From assembly GCA_910579275.1 (NCBI GenBank), contig CAJTTO010000083.1, positions 1 to 5,310 of the forward strand: DNA of 5,310 nucleotides, read 5' to 3'. The translations under genes were made by a program, and so were the position numbers. Below are positions 1 through 5,139 of the stretch, one piece after another (the first letter of the stretch is position 1; each line of letters opens with the position of its first letter). This DNA is from an uncultured Lachnospiraceae bacterium (lineage in GTDB: Bacteria; Bacillota; Clostridia; Lachnospirales; Lachnospiraceae). Below the pieces are notes generated by a model. That model had not been told where the DNA came from and did not search any database. It saw only the letters and a program-made list of their open reading frames with translations.

Positions 1-48
1 ATTGTCTCATATTTGTCAGGTTTGGTCTAGGTACATGCTATCCACCGT

Positions 49-108
49 TTACTTTATATATATATCATATGTATTATCTCTTGATATGTATATTCTCCAA
101 TAGTTCAT
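49..108 (-). CDS. 19-codon mini-ORF with a perfect Shine-Dalgarno (gene remnant or leader peptide)
   Basis: An AAGGAGG site (plus-strand CCTCCTT, 115-121) lies six bases before an ATG at 108-106. The frame reads MNYWRIYISRDNTYDIYIK and stops at TAA (49-51). I do not recognise the peptide. The signal for translation initiation is as good as that of the isomerase gene, which is unusual for a random short frame. The composition (Tyr/Ile/Asp rich, AT-rich codons) resembles the small genes upstream. It may be the intact 5' end of a third immunity-like gene broken by a frameshift or stop, since such genes pile up behind rhs tips, or a genuine small peptide. Other frames downstream close within a few codons, so no simple frameshift visibly restores a longer protein inside the window. 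Confidence 0.3.
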   Translation of the reverse strand: MNYWRIYISRDNTYDIYIK

Positions 109-114
109 ATAAAT

Positions 115-121
115 CCTCCTT
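115..121 (-). promoter_or_regulatory. Strong ribosome-binding site before the mini-ORF
   Basis: Minus-strand AAGGAGG, a full match to the anti-Shine-Dalgarno of Firmicutes, six bases from the ATG at 108. It is the main reason the 19-codon frame is listed at all. Confidence 0.45.
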
Positions 122-206
122 TAAACTAACTAACATTTTATTAATTATATCCATCAGATGTGTCTAGAAATATTAACAAATAAATTTAGAAACTTTTTTA
201 ATATGT

Positions 207-241
207 CACCGTTAAAGAAACTATAGGATTCTTTAACGGTG
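207..241. terminator. 13-bp hairpin downstream of the TPR-like gene, terminator-like
   Basis: CACCGTTAAAGAA (207-219) pairs perfectly with TTCTTTAACGGTG (229-241) around a 9-base loop. It begins 32 bases after the stop codon of the minus-strand gene at 274-561, where a terminator would be expected. The T tract is poor on the minus strand (a run of As follows after about 7 bases). On the plus strand the stem is followed by TTTGAATCTTTTT, which is somewhat better, so it may act in both directions or serve as a transcript 3'-end stabiliser. Confidence 0.55.
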
Positions 242-273
242 TTTGAATCTTTTTATTGTCCTAATTGATTTAA

Positions 274-561
274 CTATTCAAAATCTTTTAAATTACATCC
301 CATTTCTTCTGCAATCTCCAACGCGGTTTCCCTTGGGTCTGAATCATCATATTCAGATGTATTATTAAGAATATATTTTATACACTCCTTTACCTTTTCA
401 AATTCTTCCAGTTCGTAATAAACTTCCATAGTGCACGATTTAATTTCCAATTTTTCAAACTTATTATCCACTTCGTCAAATGCTGCTTTTAATAACTCAA
501 GTCCCTCATTGTATTTTCCTTTATCCAAAAGATATAGAGCTTTATTAAATTTTTGGTTCAT
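274..561 (-). CDS. Small helical, TPR-like protein; candidate second immunity protein
   Basis: A 95-residue acidic protein from the ATG at 561; a frame from an upstream TTG at 582 would add seven residues. I prefer ATG 561 because the GAAAGGA site (574-580) lies 12 bases upstream of it, while the TTG has no ribosome-binding site. The N-terminal half reads as paired amphipathic helices with a TPR-like spacing: FNKALYLLDKGKYNEGLELLKAAF, then LEIKSCTMEVYYELEEFEKVKECIKYIL. The pattern of a G-Y/E-F turn between helices and Ala/Leu at packing positions is typical of tetratricopeptide repeats. The C-terminus has a DDSDPRETALEIAEEMG helix. There is no signal peptide or membrane segment, so it should be cytosolic. 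Its position behind an rhs toxin tip and the toxin's presumptive immunity gene suggests an orphan immunity gene, since all-helical acidic proteins are common in that role. The function is inferred from context only; an unrelated small TPR protein is possible. Confidence 0.65.
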   Translation of the reverse strand: MNQKFNKALYLLDKGKYNEGLELLKAAFDEVDNKFEKLEIKSCTMEVYYELEEFEKVKECIKYILNNTSEYDDSDPRETALEIAEEMGCNLKDFE

Positions 562-573
562 AATTTTATCATA

Positions 574-580
574 TCCTTTC
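574..580 (-). promoter_or_regulatory. Ribosome-binding site deciding the start of the TPR-like gene
   Basis: Minus-strand GAAAGGA lies 12 bases before ATG 561, a long spacing. It sits inside the frame that would follow a TTG start at 582, and so argues for the shorter 95-residue product. Confidence 0.4.
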
Positions 581-582
581 AA

Positions 583-1006
583 TTAAAATCGCAGTTACAG
601 CATTGTTAAACTGCTATATTTGTCAAAAATTTTCTAGGAAATTGCTACATTTTATAACCGCTTAAGTAATAACCTAAAATCCCGACAAATTATACACAAG
701 TTTATGACGAAATCAGCACAAATAAACAGTTTATTTCGGATATATTGCGAAAATGAGCAATAATATAGTCCGTATATGCAAGTTAACAGTCTATTGGGCG
801 ATAGAAAATGTTCATTTTGGTAGTAAAATTAGCACTTTAACGTGCAAAACATGTGTATAAAAAGTAGTGATTTTTTTAATATTATACACATGGAACTATC
901 CATGAATTCCTTGTATTTTAGCCGTTTATAGACCACATGTGTATAATTTTTTCGGGAGATTAGGTAATAACAAACTTGTTACCCTTTAGCATAGCTGCAA
1001 ATTAGT
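583..1006. other. AT-rich intergenic region between the two immunity-like genes
   Basis: I see no coding frame here on either strand. It holds four copies of TTATACACA in both orientations (690-946, listed separately). There is a perfect minus-strand TTGACA (626-621) without a well-spaced -10. A small stem, GCAGTT/AACTGC (591-596 with 609-614), sits just upstream of the TPR-like gene. An imperfect hairpin (963-983, GGTAA/TTACC outer stem) lies 24 bases after the stop of the immunity gene; it lacks a T tract, so it is only a weak terminator candidate. Minus-strand TATAAT sequences at 694-689 and 886-881 could be -10 boxes for the TPR-like gene, but neither has a good -35. The length and the presence of its own promoter-like signals suggest that the TPR-like gene is expressed independently of the rhs tip. 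Confidence 0.5.
690..947. repeat. Four copies of a TTATACACA (CATGTGTATAAT) motif in both orientations
   Basis: TTATACACA occurs on the plus strand at 690-698 and 882-890 and on the minus strand at 852-860 and 938-946. Three copies share a longer core, CATGTGTATAA (850-860, 882-892 reversed, 936-946), and two extend it to CATGTGTATAAT (881-892 reversed, 936-947). The pair 850-860 and 882-892 forms a perfect 11-bp inverted repeat around a 21-base spacer containing a T7 run. The 9-mer fits the relaxed DnaA-box consensus TTWTNCACA. The reverse complement contains TATAAT, so the copies could equally be operators over -10 boxes. Four in about 260 bp is far above chance even in AT-rich DNA. Confidence 0.6.
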
Positions 1007-1333
1007 TTATTCTTGTAGCCAAAAGGTATTGCTATATTCTTCATAATTTTTAACAATCTTAATTGTCTCCTTCTTAAGATCGACTATCACTTCATTCAAC
1101 TTCTCAGGCAATAAAGAAGCTATATCCTCCAATTCACATCCTTTTACTATAAGTTCTATTATTTTTTCATTACATTGCCTTAATCTTAATTCCTTAATCA
1201 TATGTGGAGAAAATAAGAATTTTTCTGCTTCATCAATCGTAATGCCCCTATCTTTAACGGCTTCTAATGTTCCTACAATAGAAAGCAACAAAATCTTTTC
1301 ATCCACTTTTTTTAACACTTTTTTATTCATCAT
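1007..1333 (-). CDS. Putative immunity protein for the adjacent Rhs toxin tip (DUF3969-like)
   Basis: A 108-residue protein that starts on the base directly after the toxin stop codon: TAA at 1336-1334, ATG at 1333-1331. A second in-frame ATG follows at 1330, so the product may begin MMNKK or MNKK. The GGTGGAG site (1341-1347) is embedded in the last codons of rhs, so translation is probably coupled. The protein is helical with alternating charged and hydrophobic residues. Recognisable blocks are ILLLSIVGTLEAV (about 15-27), ITIDEAEKFLFSPHMIKEL (about 31-49) and a GCELEDIASLLPEKL block (about 65-79). From memory this pattern resembles the uncharacterised DUF3969 family; I could not check that. 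It has no export signal, so it should act in the cytosol. In Rhs systems the gene directly downstream of the tip neutralises that toxin by binding it; this role is inferred from position. The AT-rich composition matches the toxin domain and contrasts with the Rhs core. Confidence 0.75.
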   Translation of the reverse strand: MMNKKVLKKVDEKILLLSIVGTLEAVKDRGITIDEAEKFLFSPHMIKELRLRQCNEKIIELIVKGCELEDIASLLPEKLNEVIVDLKKETIKIVKNYEEYSNTFWLQE

Positions 1334-1663
1334 TTAATTACTCCACCCTTGTTTCACTTTGACATTGAATACTTTTCCCGACTGACTCCTAAAATAGTGA
1401 ATTGATATTTTATTTCCATAGAAATCATATCCATCCTTGTATACTTTATTCCAAGTCCCTGACTCAATTTCTCGTAGTTTTTCTAACAATTGATAATTAT
1501 TAACTTTATTACTTGTAGTTCCATTTACACGCACTTTAAAACCTTCCGGATAATTAGGTGAATCTTTTATAGAATTGAAAATGTCTTTTAATTCCCCAGA
1601 CTCTGAAGTATTTTCTCCCCCAATTTTATGTTCACAGGGATTCTGATTCATATTTTGTTTCTC
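1334..1663 (-). other. Variable C-terminal toxin domain of the Rhs protein, family not recognised
   Basis: These 109 residues follow DPSGF. The first 25 or so form a polar linker (KQNMNQNPCEHKIGGENTSESG). The remaining 85 make a compact alpha/beta domain: helix ELKDIFNSIKDS, strand GFKVRVNGTT, helix NYQLLEKLREIE, then a strand-rich end, GNKISIHYFRSQSGKVFNVK followed by VKQGWSN. The His-Tyr-Phe-Arg, Ser-Gly and terminal Lys/Trp residues sit on predicted strands. A helix followed by a sheet with His/Arg/Ser resembles the BECR fold (barnase-EndoU-colicin E5-RelE) of small RNase toxins. A ribonuclease is therefore my best guess, at low confidence. Composition falls sharply from GC-rich to AT-rich close to the boundary, the usual sign of a tip acquired by recombination. 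Confidence 0.6.
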
Positions 1664-3241
1664 AAATCCACTCGGATCACAGTATATCACCGGATTACTG
1701 TCACAGTACGCATACAGGTTAAACCCATCATCATAGATGACATCTTCCTGCGTAAACCTTCCTATTTCTGGTTTATAGTACCGTGCACGGAGGTATGTCA
1801 GCCCGGTCAGTTCGTCCCCCATCTGGCTGTTATATCCAAGGCGGCTGGACGCTCCTTCCTGCCATATTCTCTCGCCAAAGGCACTGTATTCCTGATAGGT
1901 TTCCGTCTGCCTGTCGGCATTGAGGATGTAGCGGAGACTTCCCTGTTCATCCGTAATATAGCTGTATGCCTGTTTTTGGCACGCATTGGTATCTGATGGT
2001 TCCTCTCTTGCACTCTCATGCCCGAGATATTCATTCCCAAGGATATAACGGCACTCCCTCCTGCTGTTTACATCTTTCTCGCTGTAAAGCATGTCCCCGC
2101 TGTAAACGAAGTCTGTCACCTTTCCGTTTTCCTCAATGCGGTTCCTTAATCCTTCCGCATCATAGAAGTTCTTATGCAGGAAGTCCTCTCCCCTTACCTC
2201 GGTATTGCGGTTGTAGGCATCATATGCATATCTCCTTGTCTCTGCGCATCCCTGTATAAACTGCTGTTCCTGTGTCAGGTTGCCCGCGGGGTCATACTGG
2301 CAGCTGGTTCTCCTTCCCATGCCAGTCCGTTCCGTGAGCTGGTTCCTGCTGTTGTAGCGGTATTCTTCCCTGTCATCTCCTTTCAGGCGGCTGGTTCTGT
2401 TCCCTGCCATGTCGTAGGTATATGTGGTCGCCAGTCCGTTCCTGTTTTCCATGGTCAGGCGGTTCATGCTGTCATAGGCATACTGTGTCACTGCGCTTGT
2501 GGGAACACTGCCTTTTTCCATGAAGAACAGTTCTTCCCTGCTGGTGCGGTTTCCGTTTCCGTCATAGGTATATTTTGCGTCCAGCAGTGCCGTCTCCCCC
2601 ACGAACCCTGCCCGCAGGCTTTCCAGCCTGCCGCGACTGTCTCGGGTGTATGTGGTGGTGAGTCCGTTGTCGCACTCCGTCTTTATGAGCGCCCCATTGT
2701 TATCATACTCGTAGTTTGCACCAATTCCGCAGTCTGACATGACACAGGTCATCTGCCCCGCATAGTTATAATAGTACCGTGTCCCGCCGAGCCTTCCTAT
2801 CGTTCCGTCGGGGTTATAGACCACCTCAAATAATTTCCCCCTGCTGTCTGCCTTCTCGGTCACCCTGCCCTCGCTGTCGCGCTTATAGTGGTATGCCGTG
2901 TTTCCTTCCATCGCCGATGTCAGGAATCCGCGCGCGTCGTATCTGTAGATGCTGCTTATCGAGGGTGCGCCGAGTCCCTCCGGTGTCCCCGACGCCAGCA
3001 CCATGTTCCCGTCGAGGTTGTAGCCCATGCGGACGGTGTTTCCGTCCTCGTCGCGCCGGAAGGTGCATCTCCCCTCACTGTCATAGTCGAAAATCCGCTC
3101 CGTGCCGTCCGCCTTTATTATCCTTTCAAGCTGGTCTGCGCCATTATAGAGGAACTGCGTCTTATTGCCGTTTCCGTCCGTGCCGCCCGTGATGTTTCCG
3201 GCGTAGTCATAGCTGTAATGTTCCCTGCTTCCGTCAGGATT
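1334..3241 (-). CDS. 5'-truncated Rhs/YD-repeat protein with C-terminal polymorphic toxin tip
   Basis: The frame is open for 635 codons but has no proper start: an in-frame TAG (3244-3242) directly precedes a mid-repeat NPDGSREHYSYDYAGN segment. The first internal ATG (3028, leaving 564 residues) has no ribosome-binding site. From that Met: many YD repeats (YRYDARGFLTS, YEYDNNGALIK, YTYDGNGNRTS, YAYDSMNRLT, YTYDMAGNRTS, YRYNSRNQLT, CQYDPAGNLT, YAYDAYNRNT) run from about residue 28 to 280. The Rhs-associated core follows (about 355-450: GSLRYILN, YSAFGE, LGYNSQMGDELTGLTYLRARYYKPEIGRF, NLYAYCDSNP). The DPSGF boundary is at 451-455 and the toxin tip at 456-564. In intact Rhs proteins the YD repeats build a shell that encloses the tip, which is freed by proteolysis near this boundary. 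Here the N-terminus, including any export region, is absent, so the gene is probably a silent tip cassette or pseudogene. The core is GC-rich (over half G+C by eye), the tip about one-third. Confidence 0.88.
   Translation of the reverse strand, partial: NPDGSREHYSYDYAGNITGGTDGNGNKTQFLYNGADQLERIIKADGTERIFDYDSEGRCTFRRDEDGNTVRMGYNLDGNMVLASGTPEGLGAPSISSIYRYDARGFLTSAMEGNTAYHYKRDSEGRVTEKADSRGKLFEVVYNPDGTIGRLGGTRYYYNYAGQMTCVMSDCGIGANYEYDNNGALIKTECDNGLTTTYTRDSRGRLESLRAGFVGETALLDAKYTYDGNGNRTSREELFFMEKGSVPTSAVTQYAYDSMNRLTMENRNGLATTYTYDMAGNRTSRLKGDDREEYRYNSRNQLTERTGMGRRTSCQYDPAGNLTQEQQFIQGCAETRRYAYDAYNRNTEVRGEDFLHKNFYDAEGLRNRIEENGKVTDFVYSGDMLYSEKDVNSRRECRYILGNEYLGHESAREEPSDTNACQKQAYSYITDEQGSLRYILNADRQTETYQEYSAFGERIWQEGASSRLGYNSQMGDELTGLTYLRARYYKPEIGRFTQEDVIYDDGFNLYAYCDSNPVIYCDPSGFEKQNMNQNPCEHKIGGENTSESGELKDIFNSIKDSPNYPEGFKVRVNGTTSNKVNNYQLLEKLREIESGTWNKVYKDGYDFYGNKISIHYFRSQSGKVFNVKVKQGWSN
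1341..1347 (-). promoter_or_regulatory. Ribosome-binding site for the immunity gene inside the rhs 3' end
   Basis: Minus-strand GGTGGAG, seven bases before the first ATG (1333) and ten before the second (1330). It overlaps the Gly-Trp-Ser codons of the toxin, so the immunity protein is probably translated by ribosomes finishing the toxin or re-initiating there. Confidence 0.55.
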
Positions 3242-3321
3242 CTATGAGTATTTTCTAATTCTCGGATTAGCGCTTCATTCGCCTGCAATGTCCCCAGTCC
3301 TGTCAGGTTATGTATATGGCG

Positions 3322-3363
3322 ACAGCCGCAGCCGCAAAGCGGCAAATTTCCATATGCGGCTGT
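3322..3363. repeat. Nested inverted repeat near the rhs truncation point
   Basis: ACAGCCGCA (3322-3330) pairs with TGCGGCTGT (3355-3363), nine perfect base pairs. They enclose a second stem, GCCGC-AAA-GCGGC (3331-3343). In RNA this would fold as a stem carrying an inner hairpin. There is no T tract on either side, so it is not a standard terminator. Confidence 0.55.
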
Positions 3364-3372
3364 GTGCATCAT

Positions 3373-3412
3373 GTTATGCTGAGTGGCAGATTTATCTGAC
3401 GCTCAGTATAAC
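3373..3412. repeat. Long imperfect inverted repeat (19-base arms)
   Basis: Arms 3373-3391 and 3394-3412 pair over 19 positions: 16 Watson-Crick pairs, two G-U type pairs and one mismatch, around a 2-base loop. The outer ends read GTTAT...ATAAC. No T tract follows on either strand. It lies about 20 bases beyond the isomerase terminator and 130 bases from the rhs breakpoint. It may be part of a mobile-element end or a hairpin recombination site; I cannot assign it. Confidence 0.6.
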
Positions 3413-3431
3413 TGATTTCTGAACAGTTCCT

Positions 3432-3466
3432 AAAAACAGCACCTAAACCTTTCGGCTTAGATGCCG
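3432..3466 (-). terminator. Intrinsic terminator of the isomerase transcript
   Basis: On the minus strand CGGCATCTAAGCC (3466-3454) pairs with GGTTTAGGTGCTG (3449-3437) over 13 positions, three of them G-U, around a GAAA tetraloop. The stem is followed at once by TTTTT (3436-3432). Stem, GNRA loop and direct T tract make a convincing Rho-independent terminator. It lies about 155 bases after the isomerase stop and should insulate that gene from the rhs fragment beyond. Confidence 0.75.
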
Positions 3467-3487
3467 CCATCTTGAAAAACATTTATT

Positions 3488-3614
3488 CTATATATTCGGT
3501 GATTAAAAATCGCCGAATATATAGCCCTCCGGGGGATGCGCACTCGCACGAAAATGTAGATGCCGCAGAGCGGTCGTGCTCGGCGCAGTTGGCGGTAATT
3601 AATCGCCAACTATA
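3488..3614. repeat. Structured palindrome-bounded element in the isomerase 3' UTR (REP/MITE-like)
   Basis: One end is a 17-base-arm palindrome: 3488-3504 with 3508-3524, AAA loop, one G-U type pair. The other end is AGTTGGCG (3587-3594) with CGCCAACT (3604-3611), followed by TATATA. Both palindromes contain GGYGATT/AATCGCC-like cores. Between them the GC-rich core folds too: GCGC (3538-3541) with GCGC (3583-3586), GCACGA (3546-3551) with TCGTGC (3574-3579), and inside those CCGC (3563-3566) with GCGG (3570-3573). The core is flanked by CCCTCCGGGGG (3525-3535). Nearly every segment is paired, unlike an ordinary spacer. It could be a dispersed non-autonomous repeat or a structured RNA. It starts six bases past the isomerase stop codon. 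Confidence 0.6.
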
Positions 3615-3619
3615 TATAC

Positions 3620-5104
3620 TTACGCAAACGGATTCTCTGTCGGATATGGCAGTGACTTCGGCTGATTGTAATTTAAGTCCTCAACCGGCACGCCGATATA
3701 CTTAAATACCTCAAACAATGCCTTTCCGAAATGCCCGAATGCAACCGCTCCATGATGCGGATAATTCTTTTCGATTAATACATGTCTGTAAAAACGCTGC
3801 ATCTCGGGAATCGCAAATACGCCAATGCTTCCGAATGACTTTGTCGCAACCGGAAGAACCTCACCCTGTGCAATATATGCGCGCAGCTTGCAGTCCGCTG
3901 TCGACTGTAAACGGTAGAACGTGATATCACCCGGAACGATATCGCCCTCAAGCGTACCCTGTGTAACCTCCTCGGGAAGCGTCCTTGCCATAATCATCTG
4001 GTATTTCATGCTGCAGAAGCTGAGCTTTTTGGTATTCGTATTGCCGCAGTGGAATCCCATAAATGTATCATTGTGTGTATAGTTGAACTTATCCTTGATG
4101 GACTCGCTGTACATATCTGCCGGAACGGTGTTGTTGATATCGAGCAGTGTTACGGCATCCTGGCTTACACATGTACCGATGAACTCACTCAGGCAGCCAT
4201 AGATGTCAACCTCACACGATACAGGAATGCCCATGCCTGTCAGCCGGCTGTTTACATAACAGGGAACAAAGCCAAACTGTGTCTGGAATGCAGGCCAGCA
4301 CTTTCCGGCAATTGCAACATACTTGCGGTAGCCTCTGTGCGCCTCAACCCAGTCAAGCAGTGTCAGCTCATACTGTGCAAGCTTCGGGAGCACCTCCGGC
4401 TTCATGTTGCCCTCGCCAAGCTCCGCCTCCATCTCCTTCACCTTTGCAGGAATTCTCTCGTCGCCGTCATGCTTTTTGAATGCCTCAAAGAGGTCAAGCT
4501 CCGAGTTTTCCTCAATCTCGACACCGATATTGTAGAGCTGCTTGATTGGCGCGTTGCATGCAAGGAAGTTGAGTGGTCTGGGGCCAAACGAAATAATCTT
4601 CAGATCAGAGAGTCCGACAATCGCCCTGGCAATCGGCAGAAACTCGTGAACCATGTCAGCGCATTCCTCTGCCGTCCCTACCGGATATTCCGGAATATAT
4701 GCCTTGATATTGCGAAGCTTCAGATTATAGCTTGCATTCAGCATACCACAGTATGCATCCCCGCGTCCGCCAACAAGGTCATTCTGTGTCTCCTCTGCTG
4801 CCGCGATAAACATGGCAGGCCCGTCAAAATGCTTTGCAAGAAGTGTCTCTGAAATCTCAGGTCCGAAGTTTCCAAGATATACACAGAGTGCATTGCAGCC
4901 TGCCTTCTTGATATCCTCAAGCGCCTGTACCATATGTATCTCGCTCTCCACGATGCAGACCGGACACTCATAGATACCATCCATGCCGTACTTATCCGCA
5001 TATGCCTTGACCAGTGCCTTTCTCCTGTTCACGGACAAACTCTCCGGAAAACAGTCACGGCTCACCGCCACGATACCTACTTTTACCTGTGGTAAATTGT
5101 TCAT
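3620..5104 (-). CDS. L-fucose/L-arabinose isomerase family protein
   Basis: A 494-residue cytosolic enzyme of the metal-dependent ketol-isomerase family that interconverts aldoses and ketoses (L-fucose/L-fuculose, L-arabinose/L-ribulose, or D-arabinose). Length is normal for the family and the gene is intact. I chose ATG 5104 (MNNLPQVKVG) because an AAGGAGG site lies eight bases upstream; the longer frame to 5128 starts at an upstream ATA/ATG-rich stretch that itself contains that site. Numbering from MNN: an N-terminal Rossmann-like part (KVGIVAVSRDCFP, then NALCVYLGNFGPE near 70-83); the helical middle; and the catalytic C-terminal half. Likely Mn2+ ligands and catalytic residues, by analogy with FucI/AraA, are Glu298 in SCEVDIYG, Asp322 in VTLLDINN, His352 in MGFHCGNT and His450/451 in PHHGAVAFGHFG. 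The substrate cannot be read from the sequence: no kinase, aldolase or transporter lies in the window. It has its own promoter and terminator, so it appears monocistronic here. Confidence 0.9.
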   Translation of the reverse strand: MNNLPQVKVGIVAVSRDCFPESLSVNRRKALVKAYADKYGMDGIYECPVCIVESEIHMVQALEDIKKAGCNALCVYLGNFGPEISETLLAKHFDGPAMFIAAAEETQNDLVGGRGDAYCGMLNASYNLKLRNIKAYIPEYPVGTAEECADMVHEFLPIARAIVGLSDLKIISFGPRPLNFLACNAPIKQLYNIGVEIEENSELDLFEAFKKHDGDERIPAKVKEMEAELGEGNMKPEVLPKLAQYELTLLDWVEAHRGYRKYVAIAGKCWPAFQTQFGFVPCYVNSRLTGMGIPVSCEVDIYGCLSEFIGTCVSQDAVTLLDINNTVPADMYSESIKDKFNYTHNDTFMGFHCGNTNTKKLSFCSMKYQMIMARTLPEEVTQGTLEGDIVPGDITFYRLQSTADCKLRAYIAQGEVLPVATKSFGSIGVFAIPEMQRFYRHVLIEKNYPHHGAVAFGHFGKALFEVFKYIGVPVEDLNYNQPKSLPYPTENPFA

Positions 5105-5112
5105 TTTGAAAT

Positions 5113-5119
5113 CCTCCTT
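5113..5119 (-). promoter_or_regulatory. Ribosome-binding site that fixes the isomerase start
   Basis: Minus-strand AAGGAGG, eight bases before ATG 5104. A start at 5128 would place this site inside the coding sequence with nothing comparable upstream, so the shorter protein is preferred. Confidence 0.85.
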
Positions 5120-5139
5120 TATTATCATACAACATCCAA

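Larger units (their letters stand above)
3245..3431. other. Junction DNA of unknown origin between isomerase unit and rhs fragment
   Basis: No Rhs sequence can be read in any frame above 3241. A minus-strand frame from 3372 (MMHTAAYGNLPL...) contains the unfamiliar stretch TGLGTLQANEALIRELENTH before running out of frame into rhs. The stretch could be the tail of an unrelated gene or chance coding. The rest is dominated by two inverted repeats (separate entries). I see no transposase. The abrupt switch at 3241-3244 marks a recombination or deletion point. Confidence 0.45.

Noticed and set aside
562..582. Upstream TTG start for the TPR-like gene at 582
   Set aside because: There is no Shine-Dalgarno before it, and the likely GAAAGGA site would fall inside the coding sequence. 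ATG 561 is better placed.
598..626. Promoter from the perfect minus-strand TTGACA at 626-621
   Set aside because: At 16-18 bases downstream there is only AATGCTG-like sequence, with no acceptable -10 box. It also lies very close to the gene start.
690..947. Replication origin based on the DnaA-box-like cluster
   Set aside because: No dnaA, dnaN, rep or parAB gene is nearby, and the setting is an rhs accessory locus. The 9-mers may simply be a local repeat.
2174..2737. Plus-strand open frame of 187 codons, with similar plus-strand frames at 1628-1996, 1966-2259, 2779-3192 and 2888-3247
   Set aside because: They lie antisense to the Rhs core, whose YD-repeat motifs are unmistakable. The translations are Cys/Pro/Arg-rich without domain character, and none has a ribosome-binding site I trust.
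3118..3372. Minus-strand frame of 84 codons starting MMHTAAYG
   Set aside because: Its second half is the Rhs sequence in the wrong frame and its first half runs through two hairpins. Only the middle 20 or so residues look protein-like, so it is kept as a finding, not a gene.
4049..4852. Plus-strand open frame of 267 codons, with smaller ones at 3718-3924 and 4279-4479
   Set aside because: Antisense to the well-supported isomerase gene. The long frame is a by-product of its codon bias; the translation is Cys/Leu/His-rich and resembles nothing.
3620..5128. Longer isomerase starting at 5128 (MIIKEDFK...)
   Set aside because: The added codons contain the AAGGAGG that serves ATG 5104, and no RBS precedes 5128.
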